A stretch of DNA of 64,000 nt from Lysinibacillus xylanilyticus (GCF_001708185.1 NZ_MDDN01000005.1:124001-188000), one strand, 5' to 3'. Counted from the first letter of the stretch, positions 17,383 to 26,675 are shown. Numbers and translations are program-made. The notes: generated from the letters alone by a model not told the origin.

Positions 17383-18467
17383 GTACACGATTTATGTTTC
17401 ACCTCGCATTGGGGATAATTTTGTGGATATTTGCATCAGGTATTTGTATTTTGATTAGTGTAGAAGGAATCCTTCCACTTATCAATAAATCTGTAAATGA
17501 AGATTCTGAGAATATGATTGTACTATGGACTTTCGGGTTCAGCACTATAGCTTGTATCGGAGCATTTGGATGGTATTTTGGGGGTCCCCTTGGATTTATC
17601 ATGACATGGATTCATCAGCTTTCACAAGAAAATTACGAAAAGCCGGAGGGATTCTCTAAAATCTATACTCGAAAAGGAAAGCTTCGTATGCGCTATCTTT
17701 TATATCAAGAGGTACTTCAACATTTACAAAGCTTATCTTTCAAATTACAAGCAGCGGAGATAGAACGAGAAAAAGTAGAGCAAGCTAAACAAGAATGGAT
17801 TGCGGGTATTTCGCACGATTTAAAAACACCATTAACTTATGTTACAGGCTACTCTACTCTGTTATTAAACGAGCAATATGAATGGTCTAAAGGGGAAGCC
17901 CAATCCTTTATTCAAGAAATTGCAGATAAAGGCAAGCATATGGAGGAACTTATTCAAGATTTAAGTCTCGTTATTCAGTTAAATAGTGCGAATGGCTACT
18001 TACCTTTGCATAAAGAAAATCTGGATATAATTGAATTTACTAAACGAATTGTTGCCAATATGAGCAATAATCCACAAGCTAATGCCTATAGGCTTCATTT
18101 TGACACGGATATTTCAATACTTAACGTTGAATTTGATGCTAAATTCATGCAACGGATATTGCAAAACATTCTTATGAATTCAATTATCCACAATCCACAT
18201 AACACAGATATTTATACACAGATTTTTAATAGGTCCGAGCATGTAGAAATTCACATTGTAGATAACGGTGTGGGGATATCCAAGCACATGTTAGATAATA
18301 TTTTTCAGCAGTATTATCGCGGAACTACGACAGATGCTTCTTCTGAAGGTACTGGACTGGGCATGGCGATCGTTTATAAGCTTGTTCAAGCTCATAAAGG
18401 CTCCATCGCCGTACAAAGTGAACCTTCTAAAGGGACGACGTTTATTATTACATTGCCTAAAAAATAA
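17373..18467 (+). CDS. Sensor histidine kinase, HisKA type
   Basis: This 364-residue kinase has two N-terminal transmembrane helices (about 10-32 and 47-72) with a very short outer loop, so it probably senses at or within the membrane or through its transporter. The H box is GISHDLKTPLTYV (about residue 148); N, G1 and G2 boxes are NSIIHN, DNGVGIS and GTGLGMAIV. The short sensor and coupling to a BcrA-type ABC fit peptide-antibiotic sensing. Translation is coupled to the regulator gene upstream. Confidence 0.85.
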   Translation: MRISTRFMFHLALGIILWIFASGICILISVEGILPLINKSVNEDSENMIVLWTFGFSTIACIGAFGWYFGGPLGFIMTWIHQLSQENYEKPEGFSKIYTRKGKLRMRYLLYQEVLQHLQSLSFKLQAAEIEREKVEQAKQEWIAGISHDLKTPLTYVTGYSTLLLNEQYEWSKGEAQSFIQEIADKGKHMEELIQDLSLVIQLNSANGYLPLHKENLDIIEFTKRIVANMSNNPQANAYRLHFDTDISILNVEFDAKFMQRILQNILMNSIIHNPHNTDIYTQIFNRSEHVEIHIVDNGVGISKHMLDNIFQQYYRGTTTDASSEGTGLGMAIVYKLVQAHKGSIAVQSEPSKGTTFIITLPKK

Positions 18468-18500
18468 TAGGATACTGGACTTTACCTGAGCTGTTCTTCT

Positions 18501-18537
18501 GCGGGCCCGAGCGATTGTTGACTCTTCTTGGTCCCGC
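18501..18537 (+). other. GC-rich hairpin behind the kinase gene
   Basis: GCGGGCC (18501-18507) can pair with GGTCCCGC (18530-18537) with one bulge. There is no T run. It stands out against the AT-rich surroundings; whether it terminates or belongs to a repeat is unclear. Confidence 0.35.
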
Positions 18538-18611
18538 TAGAAACCATTCATGAAATTATATTGTATGTCATATATTTAGACATTATATATAGGTTCAATA
18601 AGGAGGGTTCC

Positions 18612-18854
18612 ATGCAATCTGAAAAATTGCGACTAAAAAAGATTCAACATCTAGCCTATGAAATTACGGATGAAATGAACAGAGGGAAAGAACTTACTCA
18701 GTTAGATACATTGATTCCTGTTATTGATAATTTATCGCGTGCAATTGGTGATCTAACTGATTCATTTGGAAAGTATTCTTTAGACAATGTTGAGGAAAGA
18801 GTAAAAAATGCTCATTCATTATTGTTTAATAAGGACAGCGTAAATATGTACTAA
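18612..18854 (+). CDS. Small helical protein, 80 aa, unknown
   Basis: The start at 18612 (MQSEKLRL) is chosen because AAGGAGG lies seven bases upstream; the frame stays open further up without another site. The product is predicted all-helical and soluble, with LIPVIDNLSRAIGDLTDSFGKY in the middle and a polar C-terminus. No family is recognised. It stands alone behind the two-component genes. Confidence 0.6.
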   Translation: MQSEKLRLKKIQHLAYEITDEMNRGKELTQLDTLIPVIDNLSRAIGDLTDSFGKYSLDNVEERVKNAHSLLFNKDSVNMY

Positions 18855-18870
18855 TCGAACGTTTGGAAAA

Positions 18871-18897
18871 GGGTAATCATAAAAATAATGATTACCC
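18871..18897 (-). terminator. Terminator of the DUF1540 gene
   Basis: GGGTAATCAT (18871-18880) pairs perfectly with ATGATTACCC (18888-18897). Read on the minus strand it is followed by TTTT, just behind the DUF1540 stop codon. Confidence 0.7.
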
Positions 18898-18905
18898 TAC
18901 CTCAA

Positions 18906-19064
18906 TTAATGCGTATCAGGTTCAAATGTTTTGCAGTCGGTTTCTTCACTATTAGATGCCTGCTGTCCCTTTTGACTTACAACATAAATTTTTTCTGCAG
19001 TACATTTGTTTCCAGAATCCCAAAATGTACAGTTATTGACTTCACAGAGAATTTCTTGTGCCAT
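18906..19064 (-). CDS. DUF1540 protein
   Basis: The 52-residue product (start at 19064 behind GGAGGTG) has the four-cysteine pattern of DUF1540: ILCEVNNCTFW, NKCTAEKIYV and a last Cys in DCKTFEPD. These small proteins of spore-formers probably bind a metal. The frame is open further upstream, but the ribosome site fixes this start. The gene stands alone with its own terminator. Confidence 0.85.
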   Translation of the reverse strand: MAQEILCEVNNCTFWDSGNKCTAEKIYVVSQKGQQASNSEETDCKTFEPDTH

Positions 19065-19132
19065 TTTTTTCACACCTCCTCTTTTGTTATCATTAACAAA
19101 ATCGAGGTATTCAATACTTATTAATAGAAGGT

Positions 19133-19200
19133 TAATCCGCAAATCCCGTAGCGGAAATCAGAGCCTTCAAATCAATCAAGGTGGATAAAAATAGTTAATC
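19133..19200. repeat. R3 repeat copy
   Basis: ATCCCGTAGCGGAAATCAGAGC and, about 40 bp on, TAATCAACACACCT match a stretch at 63800-63855 in the same order and spacing. The CCGNAAATCCCGTAGCGG start is self-complementary in part. Its nature is unknown. Confidence 0.4.
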
Positions 19201-19302
19201 AACACACCTAAAAAATTATATTTATCTTCAAAAGCTTCATTCTAATTATGCTATGATTACTTTATCCACAAGTGATGATATTTGGGTTTATATACAAAAA
19301 TA

Positions 19303-19335
19303 CTATTACCTATTTGGAGGTAATAGCATTTTTAT
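19303..19335. terminator. Bidirectional terminator-like hairpin
   Basis: CTATTACC (19303-19310) pairs with GGTAATAG (19319-19326). Both sides have T-rich tails. It would end the esterase-family gene on the minus strand. Confidence 0.6.
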
Positions 19336-19352
19336 GTTACATGATGACGTTG

Positions 19353-20615
19353 TTATTCAATAACTTCTGTTGCTGTTGCCTCTTGAACAAGAATAATGCC
19401 ATCATAAGCTTCTTGAGGTGTCATTTTAATTGTATAAAGCATCTGTGTGTACTTGTACCAAAAGCTAAAGTCATCACCGATATTCCCCATTCTCTGCTTC
19501 TCAGCAAGAATTTCTGCTAACTCGTCAGATTCACTTGCTTTTTCAAAATCTACATAGAAAATATTTTCCTTAACTTCGCTGAAAGCATCGATTAATGCAT
19601 TATGATGCTTAACTGTATAAGTTTTTCTTTCACCAGATCCATTTTGTGCCTGAAACGTATTGTTAACAAAGTCCGTCCCAATGGCAAAGTACGCATCTTT
19701 ATACTCTTCGTCTAAGTATTGACCCATAGATGTGTATCCTGCCATATTTGCAGAAGTTTTCTCTATATGTCCATTATGAGCAGACATTAATACTTTATCA
19801 TGACCTTGAGCCGCTTCAAATTCAACAATCCACTGTAAGTTGTTAGCTAAATATTTATCACGAAGATTCATATAATCACTGTCATTTAAAAATAATTGCG
19901 TGCGTTGTTTCATGATTTGTGCATATTGGGCAGCAAATAAATAGGCTTCTTTCGATGATTGCTTTATGTAAGCTTCTTTATTTGTTTGCAAATCCTTTAT
20001 CATTGCATCAATATTTCCGTCTAGTTCTTTTAGTTGATCACTCTTTAAATCGCGCATTGTCTTATTTGAAACGTGTTGTAATTGGGCTGCATATTCCTTT
20101 GCTTTGTCCTGATCAACTGCTTCATAATAATCCAATAACCCTTTTTTACTAAAATCATAGCGTTGCATATCATTACCGTAAAAATAAATTTTATCTTTCT
20201 CATCGGCAGTCATGTTATAATCATGCATCCATTGAACAAAGTCAATCATTTGCTCCGTTTTATAGATACCATAATCCAAAGCTTTTACCGCTTCCTCAGC
20301 TGTGCCAGTACCATTTAAAATGAACTGATTGATTTGCTGAGCGCCACCAAAATCGCCTTCTAATACAAAAACACGGACATTTTCATTTTTTATTAAAGCC
20401 TGAAAAACATCCTTCTTTAATGTTTGGAATTCAACATTTCCGTGTGTCGCTTCGCCGAAACCAATTACTTTCACATCATTCGGAATATCTATATCTTCAA
20501 CTGCAGATGTATACTTTGGAGCATCCTTAACGGCTTCTCCCTTTCCACAGCCCGCTAAAGATAATAAAAGAAATAATGCTGAAATTAATAAAAAGCTCCT
20601 TTTAACAAATACCAT
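19353..20615 (-). CDS. Erythromycin-esterase-family lipoprotein
   Basis: The protein starts at 20615 behind GGGAG with a lipoprotein signal whose lipobox is LAGC (Cys about residue 23). The rest follows the erythromycin esterase fold: GFGEATHGNVEF with the catalytic Glu/His pair, FVLEGDFGGA, LDYGIYKTEQMIDFVQWM, the FYGNDMQ strand and LMSAHNGHIEKT with the second His. True Ere enzymes open macrolide lactones, but most homologues do not, and a lipid-anchored outer position argues for another ester or a thermostable cell-surface role. A relative is encoded at 40792-42216. Confidence 0.8.
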   Translation of the reverse strand: MVFVKRSFLLISALFLLLSLAGCGKGEAVKDAPKYTSAVEDIDIPNDVKVIGFGEATHGNVEFQTLKKDVFQALIKNENVRVFVLEGDFGGAQQINQFILNGTGTAEEAVKALDYGIYKTEQMIDFVQWMHDYNMTADEKDKIYFYGNDMQRYDFSKKGLLDYYEAVDQDKAKEYAAQLQHVSNKTMRDLKSDQLKELDGNIDAMIKDLQTNKEAYIKQSSKEAYLFAAQYAQIMKQRTQLFLNDSDYMNLRDKYLANNLQWIVEFEAAQGHDKVLMSAHNGHIEKTSANMAGYTSMGQYLDEEYKDAYFAIGTDFVNNTFQAQNGSGERKTYTVKHHNALIDAFSEVKENIFYVDFEKASESDELAEILAEKQRMGNIGDDFSFWYKYTQMLYTIKMTPQEAYDGIILVQEATATEVIE

Positions 20616-20639
20616 TTTAAGAAATCTCCCTTACTCTAT

Positions 20640-20712
20640 TAAATGCCCGTACTCGCCCAATTGGTGAAGGCTGATCATCAGTGAAGATGAAGTAAATCCC
20701 CACTGTTTAAAA
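20640..20712 (-). repeat. R4 element copy 1
   Basis: On the minus strand about 70 nt directly behind the permease stop codon match the R4 element at 42216-42290: AACAGTGGGG, CTTCATCTTCACTGAT, then CTTCACCAATTGGGCG and TACGGGCA. The first half folds into a hairpin (CAGTG/CACTG). It lies between the permease gene and the esterase-family gene. Confidence 0.6.
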
Positions 20713-20718
20713 TTCACT

Positions 20719-21456
20719 TTATACAGCTTTTCGTTGGAAGTATAAATATCCTCCAAGGAAAAACAGTAAGAACCCTCCGCCTACAACTGTTAATAATTGA
20801 TCCCAAGGCACAAAGAATACCTCACCTGTATCGCCACCAACATTCATCATCAAGAAGGGCTGACCCCATGGATAGTAAGGTCCAAAACGTTTGGAATTGA
20901 CTGCTAAGATAGAAGGTAAAGTAAAAATGACGTTTACGGCAAATGGAGCAGCAAAGCTTTTAAACATAACGGACGTCCACAGCTGCAACGCGACTAATGG
21001 CAATGTCGCTACCCATCCTCCAAAAATACTTTTCCATACAATCTCCATTGGGAAAGGATCTGTGTAGCCTTTTATAAGACCTACTGCATATATAGAGCAT
21101 AAATATAGTACCTGCATCGCCAACACAAGAAGCATAATTAATAGATACTTTGCAACAAATACTTTCCCTCTTGTAACAGGTAATGCTAAAAGTTGTTTCC
21201 AGCCACCCGATTGATGTTCATATCTACAAATAACACTCGCAAATACTCCTGAAATTAAAGGCAGGAATAATAATGCATATGTTAAATTCATGGAAATTAA
21301 AGAGACGTACCATTCATTAATTTCAGAACCTATTAAACCATTCATAGTGTTTGATGCTAATCCTATAAAAAGTCCGATTATAGGTCCTGCCAAAATTAAT
21401 GGCACCATTTTAGATTTTCGCAATTTAAACCATTCAGCGCTCAGTATAGATCCCAT
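20719..21456 (-). CDS. ABC permease, lantibiotic-immunity (LanG/MutG) type
   Basis: The 245-residue protein begins MGSILSAEWFKLRKSKM and has six predicted transmembrane helices, with the RYEHQSGGWKQLLALPVTRGKVFVAKY loop of the LanE/LanG permease group. It starts where the previous permease stops (1-bp overlap), so translation is coupled. With its neighbour it should form a heteromeric channel energised by the ATPase at 22163-23074, moving lantibiotic-like peptides out of the membrane. No lantibiotic synthesis genes are near, so it is resistance rather than self-immunity. Confidence 0.85.
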   Translation of the reverse strand: MGSILSAEWFKLRKSKMVPLILAGPIIGLFIGLASNTMNGLIGSEINEWYVSLISMNLTYALLFLPLISGVFASVICRYEHQSGGWKQLLALPVTRGKVFVAKYLLIMLLVLAMQVLYLCSIYAVGLIKGYTDPFPMEIVWKSIFGGWVATLPLVALQLWTSVMFKSFAAPFAVNVIFTLPSILAVNSKRFGPYYPWGQPFLMMNVGGDTGEVFFVPWDQLLTVVGGGFLLFFLGGYLYFQRKAV

Positions 21457-22166
21457 TACTTTACATCCCTTCTAGCAAAATCGATCGTTCCGATAATATA
21501 CAGTACAATACCAATGCCTATTCCAAGCATGACATTAATAATCGGCTCATCCCATTGATTCATTAACGATGGCCATTTCCAAATCATCCAATCAGGTAAA
21601 AAATATGATAAGTAGGCAAAAATCACGCCAAAAATACCTACTGTTATTGGTATCCCCTGATTATGACAAACACTTGCAATCCAAAGCTGAAGTGCCAATA
21701 TTGGCAACGCAGCAAAATATGGATAATAACTAAATTTAGCAATTTCCCCAATTGGTATGCTATCACCTAAATCTAAAAACACGCCATAAGCCATCGTAAC
21801 TAACATTAACAACGTGGAAGACAAAAACAATAAAATGGCTAGCACTGTGAATTTCGATAAGTACACCGTTAATTTTGAGACAGGTAGTGCAATTAATTGC
21901 TTCCAAGCATTTGTTTCGTTTTCAATGCTTGCCATAAATGAAGTTAAAATAGCAATCCCTAAAACAATAGCAAGCGGTGTAAATGAATGAACATTTAATA
22001 AATAGTAGCCCCAATCGTCCTCGCTTTGCTCTAACAAATAGTCCTTCCTTACGCCGTAATTCACCATTTGTAGGGCAACAACACCTATGGGTCCTAAAGC
22101 TGTTAAAAACCATAATCCTTTGCGTTTAATTTTCAAAAAGTCAGAAGTTAATAGTTTTCCTATCAT
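21456..22166 (-). CDS. ABC permease, lantibiotic-immunity (LanE/MutE) type
   Basis: This 236-residue protein has six predicted transmembrane helices. The segment SIENETNAWKQLIALPVSKLTVYLSKF is the conserved cytoplasmic loop shared with the following permease, and the two are diverged paralogues. Its start overlaps the ATPase stop by 4 bp (ATGA). It is the middle gene of the three-gene transporter operon. Confidence 0.85.
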   Translation of the reverse strand: MIGKLLTSDFLKIKRKGLWFLTALGPIGVVALQMVNYGVRKDYLLEQSEDDWGYYLLNVHSFTPLAIVLGIAILTSFMASIENETNAWKQLIALPVSKLTVYLSKFTVLAILLFLSSTLLMLVTMAYGVFLDLGDSIPIGEIAKFSYYPYFAALPILALQLWIASVCHNQGIPITVGIFGVIFAYLSYFLPDWMIWKWPSLMNQWDEPIINVMLGIGIGIVLYIIGTIDFARRDVK

Positions 22167-23074
22167 AGCGCTTGCTCTCCTGCTGTCATTTGAAGGAAAA
22201 TCTCTTCTAATGATCGTTTCTCTTCCTCTACTCGGTATACCGAAATGCCTTCTTGTACGAGGATTTGTACAATATGTGCTACTTTTTCATCTGAGCATTC
22301 ATCGAATAAAATCAGGTCATCCTTATGTTCTGCCTTAATACCATTTGCTACTAGTGAACGCCATCCCTTTTCGCCATTACTCACCTTAATTAATACCTTT
22401 GGCTGAGCAAATCTACGCATTGCTTCAATTGAATCTTGGAAAATCATTTTTCCCTTCGTAACGATCCCCACTTGTGTAGCCATTTGATCGATTTCTGATA
22501 GTAAATGACTTGAAATAATAACCGTCATTCCATATTCTGAAGGCAATCGTTTAATCAAATTACGGATTTCGATAATACCTGATGGATCAAGACCATTCGT
22601 TGGTTCATCTAAAATAAGTAATTCAGGATTGTGTAACAAGGATGCTGCAATACCTAAACGTTGCTTCATCCCAAGTGAAAAGCCCTTTACTTTTTTATTG
22701 GCAACATCCTTTAAACGAACAATCTCTAGTACTTCATCGATGCGTGATTTCGGTACACCCAAGATTTTTCTTAACGCTTCTAAATTTTCATAGGCCGTTA
22801 AATGTGGATAATAGGAAGGGTTCTCTACTAATGAACCGACCTTTGCTAAAATATTTATTCGTTCTTTCGTTAAATCTTTTTGGAAGATTTTAATTGTCCC
22901 CGAAGATGGCTTCATCAGCCCAAGAAGCATACGAATCGTCGTCGTTTTTCCCGCTCCATTCGGTCCTAAAAATCCATATATTTCACCTTTACGTATTTTT
23001 AAATTTATATTTGATACAGCTTGCTCTTTACCAAAGCTTTTTGATAAATTTTCTGTTTGTACGATATATTCCAT
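22163..23074 (-). CDS. ABC ATPase, LanF/BcrA type
   Basis: Start at 23074 (MEYIVQTENL) follows GAGGTGAGG; a frame to 23098 is open but lacks a site. Walker A is GPNGAGKTT, signature FSLGMKQRLGIAAS, Walker B LLILDEPTNGLDP, switch His in ISSHLLSEID. It is the first gene of the transporter operon and overlaps the next by 4 bp. A two-component pair in the same direction lies just upstream, separated by a terminator and a decayed R1 repeat, so the operon probably has its own promoter. Confidence 0.88.
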   Translation of the reverse strand: MEYIVQTENLSKSFGKEQAVSNINLKIRKGEIYGFLGPNGAGKTTTIRMLLGLMKPSSGTIKIFQKDLTKERINILAKVGSLVENPSYYPHLTAYENLEALRKILGVPKSRIDEVLEIVRLKDVANKKVKGFSLGMKQRLGIAASLLHNPELLILDEPTNGLDPSGIIEIRNLIKRLPSEYGMTVIISSHLLSEIDQMATQVGIVTKGKMIFQDSIEAMRRFAQPKVLIKVSNGEKGWRSLVANGIKAEHKDDLILFDECSDEKVAHIVQILVQEGISVYRVEEEKRSLEEIFLQMTAGEQAL

Positions 23075-23154
23075 TATCCTCACCTCTGTCATTATCATAA
23101 GTAATGAAGGTTAAAAACAGGTAAGGCCCAAGTTTAAATTTTGTTTAAAAAAGA

Positions 23155-23250
23155 CACTTTATCATAACGTGGATTGATTTCCGTTCCGGCTGGGTGCTTT
23201 CTTTGGGGTGTCGATGAGCCGCTAATCCCCAAGGAGTCTGCATGGATTAG
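23155..23250. repeat. Decayed R1 copy
   Basis: TCATAACGTGGATTGATTTCCGTTCCGGCTGGG and TCGATGAGCCGCTAATCCCCAAGGAGTC are R1 pieces brought together without the middle. It sits between the kinase terminator and the ATPase gene, where the transporter promoter would be expected. Confidence 0.7.
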
Positions 23251-23259
23251 GAATCCAAA

Positions 23260-23295
23260 AAACAGCATGCCATAAGCTTTGCTGGCATACTGTTT
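23260..23295 (-). terminator. Terminator of the second two-component operon
   Basis: On the minus strand AAACAGTATGCCA pairs with TGGCATGCTGTTT (one G-T pair) and runs into TTTTTT. A second hairpin, GAAGCATG/CATGCTTC (23313-23334), lies between it and the kinase stop. Confidence 0.85.
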
Positions 23296-23342
23296 GGACA
23301 TTACTGAAATGAAGCATGCCTTAACATGCTTCACAAATTATT

Positions 23343-24695
23343 CTATTTGTAGTGTTTAATTTTAATCTTTGTGCCGGATTCGCTTGACTCAATATCCCAG
23401 TCTAAATCCATGCCCTTTACCATGATATCAACGATAGATAAGCCGATGCCCGCACCTTTAGCATTGGATTCATTTTTCATGCCGTTTCCGTGATCTTTAA
23501 TGATAAATGCATCATAGTGCTCCGTCGATTCAGTTTCCACGCCAATATATTTCCCGCTATTTGCATGGCGTAATACATTTTGAAATAAATTATCAAATAT
23601 ACGCCCAAGCCAAATCGGATCAACTTGCCACTCATTTTTCTCAAATGGATGTACCTCAATATCGATTTCAAAGCCTTCTTTTTCGAATACCGGATACCAT
23701 GTTGTCATTTGCTCACGTACAAATCGTATAACGTTGATTTCTTTTTGTTCAAATTTATATTTACTAGCCATTAGTAAAGTATAGGACATTAAATTTTCTA
23801 TTAAAGCATCGATATTTACAATCGAAATTTCCATTGCTTTAATAGCCTGTTGCCCCTCTTCTGATAGTTCCTCTTTGCTGAGAGAAAAAGATTGCGCTCT
23901 AATTTTCGTTAAAGGGGTACGTAGGTCATGTGATAGATTAGCAATCAACTCTCTTCGTAGCTGTTCTTCCTGCTGCTCACGATTTTTACTCTCCCTAAGC
24001 TCACACACCATTCGGTTAAAGCTTTGTTCAAGTTGACCAATCTCGTCCTTCTTTTTGACCTTCGTTTCAATAGGTAAGCCATCTACATCACGAATTTCCA
24101 TCGCTTCTTGAAGGTGCAATAGTCTTTTCCGAATCCCTCTGAAAAATAAAAAGGAAACTACAATGAAAAATAAAATAATGGAAATAACACCCAATAATAT
24201 AATGGCACCATATTTTTCATAAACATTCACAAGTGGTGGTTTAAATAATTCTTTTGGCATTTCAAAAACAATAAATCCATTGGACTCGTCATCTCCTAAA
24301 AAAGCGATAACTGTAAACGGATCACCACCATAACGCTCTTTAATAAATTTTGTAGTATACGCTGGTGTCCATTTGGATGGAATCTGTTCCTCCACATTCA
24401 CTTTTGTGAGTAAAGTTCCATCCTCACTTACCCAAAACATAGAAGCTTTTGGATATTGCTTCTGCCAATCCTCAAAACGTTGAGTAATTGTTTCCTCTGT
24501 AATGATTTTTATACTTTTAGCTTCCGCATGCCATTTTTCCTCTATTTCGCTTTCCCTGAGAACTTCACTTGAAAAATCAGTTTTTCCTATTCCAAACACA
24601 AAAGCAGCAATAGCAAAGTATGATAATTGAACAATAGAGATGGCTAAAAAAATAATCAACATATACTTAGCTAATAATGATCGGAAAAATTTCAT
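23343..24695 (-). CDS. Sensor histidine kinase with HAMP domain
   Basis: The 450-residue kinase has a transmembrane helix at about 13-35, an extracellular sensor of about 125 residues, a second helix (about 165-190), a HAMP domain and the H box NLSHDLRTPLTKI. The N box is FQNVLRHA and the G boxes are KDHGNGMK and GAGIGLSIV. The regulator gene upstream overlaps it by 4 bp. Unlike the kinase at 17373 it has a real outer domain, so it probably reads an external ligand. It most likely governs the LanFEG-like operon that follows. Confidence 0.87.
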   Translation of the reverse strand: MKFFRSLLAKYMLIIFLAISIVQLSYFAIAAFVFGIGKTDFSSEVLRESEIEEKWHAEAKSIKIITEETITQRFEDWQKQYPKASMFWVSEDGTLLTKVNVEEQIPSKWTPAYTTKFIKERYGGDPFTVIAFLGDDESNGFIVFEMPKELFKPPLVNVYEKYGAIILLGVISIILFFIVVSFLFFRGIRKRLLHLQEAMEIRDVDGLPIETKVKKKDEIGQLEQSFNRMVCELRESKNREQQEEQLRRELIANLSHDLRTPLTKIRAQSFSLSKEELSEEGQQAIKAMEISIVNIDALIENLMSYTLLMASKYKFEQKEINVIRFVREQMTTWYPVFEKEGFEIDIEVHPFEKNEWQVDPIWLGRIFDNLFQNVLRHANSGKYIGVETESTEHYDAFIIKDHGNGMKNESNAKGAGIGLSIVDIMVKGMDLDWDIESSESGTKIKIKHYK

Positions 24696-25360
24696 AGCTT
24701 CACCCTATAGCCAATACCACGAATAGTTTCAATAATTGTCGGCTTCGCTGGATCTATTTCTATTTTTTCTCTTAAGTATCGAATATGCACCATTAATGTT
24801 TTATCGCCTTCTATGTAGCTTTCACCCCAGACACCCTCATAAAGCTGTTCCTTTGTTAGGATTTGATTTAAATGGCGAACAAAATATTGAAATAAATAGA
24901 ACTGCTTGCCTGTTAATTGAACCTCTTCATCTGTCTGCGTATTCATGATTCGCATTTCTTTCGTAAAAATTTTAAGATGCTGAAGATCCAGTACATCGTC
25001 GTTCTTTTGATATCTTCTTAACAATACTTCCACACGCGCTACTAGTTCATCAGGATGGAATGGCTTCGTTAAATAGTCATCTGCGAAATTAAGCCCCTCT
25101 ATTTTATCCTCCACAGCCGTACGTGCTGATAACATCAAAATAGGAATTTCTTTATTTTCTCGCTTAATTCTTTTACCAATTGAAAAGCCGTCTAATCCAG
25201 GCAGCATCACATCCAATATCGCGATATCCTTAGAGGCTATGTGCTGATCGACCTCTTCACCAGATTCTAGCCATGTCACTTCATAGCCCCTTTCGGTTAA
25301 ATCCTTCGTCACCCATTGGCCAATCTCTTTTTCGTCTTCTATGTACAATATGCGAAACAA
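24692..25360 (-). CDS. OmpR-family response regulator
   Basis: Start is the TTG at 25360 behind AGGAGG. The receiver has IEDEKE, the phospho-acceptor in ILDVMLPG, LSARTAV and TKPFHP; the winged helix has LTGKQFYLFQYF and GDKTLMVHIRYLREK. It is 222 residues, the normal length. It forms an operon with the kinase and probably activates the adjacent ABC transporter genes. A decayed region full of repeats lies upstream of its promoter. Confidence 0.88.
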   Translation of the reverse strand: MFRILYIEDEKEIGQWVTKDLTERGYEVTWLESGEEVDQHIASKDIAILDVMLPGLDGFSIGKRIKRENKEIPILMLSARTAVEDKIEGLNFADDYLTKPFHPDELVARVEVLLRRYQKNDDVLDLQHLKIFTKEMRIMNTQTDEEVQLTGKQFYLFQYFVRHLNQILTKEQLYEGVWGESYIEGDKTLMVHIRYLREKIEIDPAKPTIIETIRGIGYRVKL

Positions 25361-25448
25361 TGTTCATCCTCCTATTCTATGTATTCATATAGCCTTAAAA
25401 ATAACGTTATACTAAAAAACCATATTTTGCATTATATAATTTCAAATA

Positions 25449-25762
25449 GGGTCTTCACCCTAACGTGTGGTTGATTTCCGTTCCGGCTGGGGGCGTCCAG
25501 CCTTCACTCCAATCAACTTATATCAATTTCGCCTTGGCGTAATTGCGTCCGGATTTTGAATTGTGCCAGCACAATTCATTCCTTTGAAAATCCGTGACAT
25601 CCGCTGGAGGCTTTATCTTCATTCAGTAGAGGTTGGAAACCTATTGACGGAAACCACATCCGCATTTATCTCACTACCTTCAGAGGTGGGAGTCTTCTAC
25701 TGAATGAAGATAAAAGGCATATACCTTAACAAATGTAAATCTACAACTTTTGGTGAAGAGCC
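25449..25762. repeat. R1 element interrupted by an R2 element
   Basis: The outer ends GGTCTTCACCCTAACGTG and CAACTTTTGGTGAAGAGCC are R1 inverted ends. The R1 core is cut down to 48 bp (25470-25517), still keeping both GTTGATT-type ends. Within the right arm an R2 copy (25524-25715) is inserted: it opens with AATTTCGCC/GGCGTAATT, has the stem CGGATTTTGA/TTGAAAATCCG, and closes with TATCTTCATTCAGTAGA facing TCTACTGAATGAAGATA. R1 sequence resumes at GGCATATACC. Nothing else is seen in the gap 25361-25914. Confidence 0.75.
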
Positions 25763-25914
25763 TTCAACTATTTATTCTATTTGAAATTTATGTAACAGCT
25801 CTTCTTACTATCTCTCCCATCTCCATTGCCAAAAAGATTGCGTTTTTTACTCATGTGTCCTTTCGGATTGAATAATAAACTTGACGTACTGATGGAATGA
25901 AGGGAGCAAAAAAG

Positions 25915-26649
25915 ATGAATACATTAGTATCCGCAAAAAATGTGACAAAAATTTATAACAAAAATCAAGTGCTTGGACTCAATAAAGTATCTTTTGACAT
26001 TCAATCTGGTGAATTTGTTGGAATTATGGGGGCATCTGGATCAGGAAAAACAACTTTATTAAATATTCTATCTACGATTGATACGCCTACAGATGGTGAA
26101 ATTTTAATTGATGGTGTTGATATAAAAACACTCAATGATAACCAATCTGCTGATTTTAGAAAGGATCATTTAGGCTTTATTTTTCAGGAGTATTTTTTAC
26201 TTGATAGCTTATCCGTAAAGGAAAATATTGCAGTACCCCTTACTTTACTGCACAAATCTCCAGAAGAAATAGATTCAACGATCAACTATTTAGCAAAGCG
26301 TTTTGGGATATTCGAACAATTATCAAAGTACCCTAGTCAGCTTTCTGGCGGGCAAAAGCAAAGAGTTGCCGCAGCCAGAGCAATTGCGAAACAGCCAAGT
26401 ATTTTATTTGCTGATGAACCAACAGGCGCATTAGATTCACACTCTGCAACTGAGTTACTTCAAAAGTTAAGAGAAGTAAATGAGGAACTCCATACTACTA
26501 TTTTAATGGTAACTCATGATGCTTATGCAGCAAGTTTTTCAAGTAGAATTCTGCTATTTAAAGATGGAAATATCATAAAGGAATTAAAAAGAAACAATCA
26601 AACCAGAAAACAATTTTTTGAAGAAATATTAAAGGAAATCTCTAAATAA
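25915..26649 (+). CDS. ABC ATPase, BceA-like
   Basis: The start at 25915 (MNTLVSAKNV) has AAGGGAG upstream. Walker A is GASGSGKTT, the Q loop IFQEYFLLD, signature LSGGQKQRVAAARA and Walker B ILFADEPTGALDS, all of the MacB/LolD/BceA class. The 244-residue length matches BceA. It pairs with the FtsX-type permease 26 bp downstream. In this class the complex both detoxifies cell-wall-active peptides such as bacitracin and signals to a kinase. Confidence 0.87.
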   Translation: MNTLVSAKNVTKIYNKNQVLGLNKVSFDIQSGEFVGIMGASGSGKTTLLNILSTIDTPTDGEILIDGVDIKTLNDNQSADFRKDHLGFIFQEYFLLDSLSVKENIAVPLTLLHKSPEEIDSTINYLAKRFGIFEQLSKYPSQLSGGQKQRVAAARAIAKQPSILFADEPTGALDSHSATELLQKLREVNEELHTTILMVTHDAYAASFSSRILLFKDGNIIKELKRNNQTRKQFFEEILKEISK

Positions 26650-26675
26650 AGACTAAAGGGTGAAAGGAATGCATC

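Noticed and set aside
13951-25360. Complete lantibiotic biosynthesis cluster
   Set aside because: Only transporter and two-component genes are present; no LanB, LanC, LanM, protease or precursor peptide was found.
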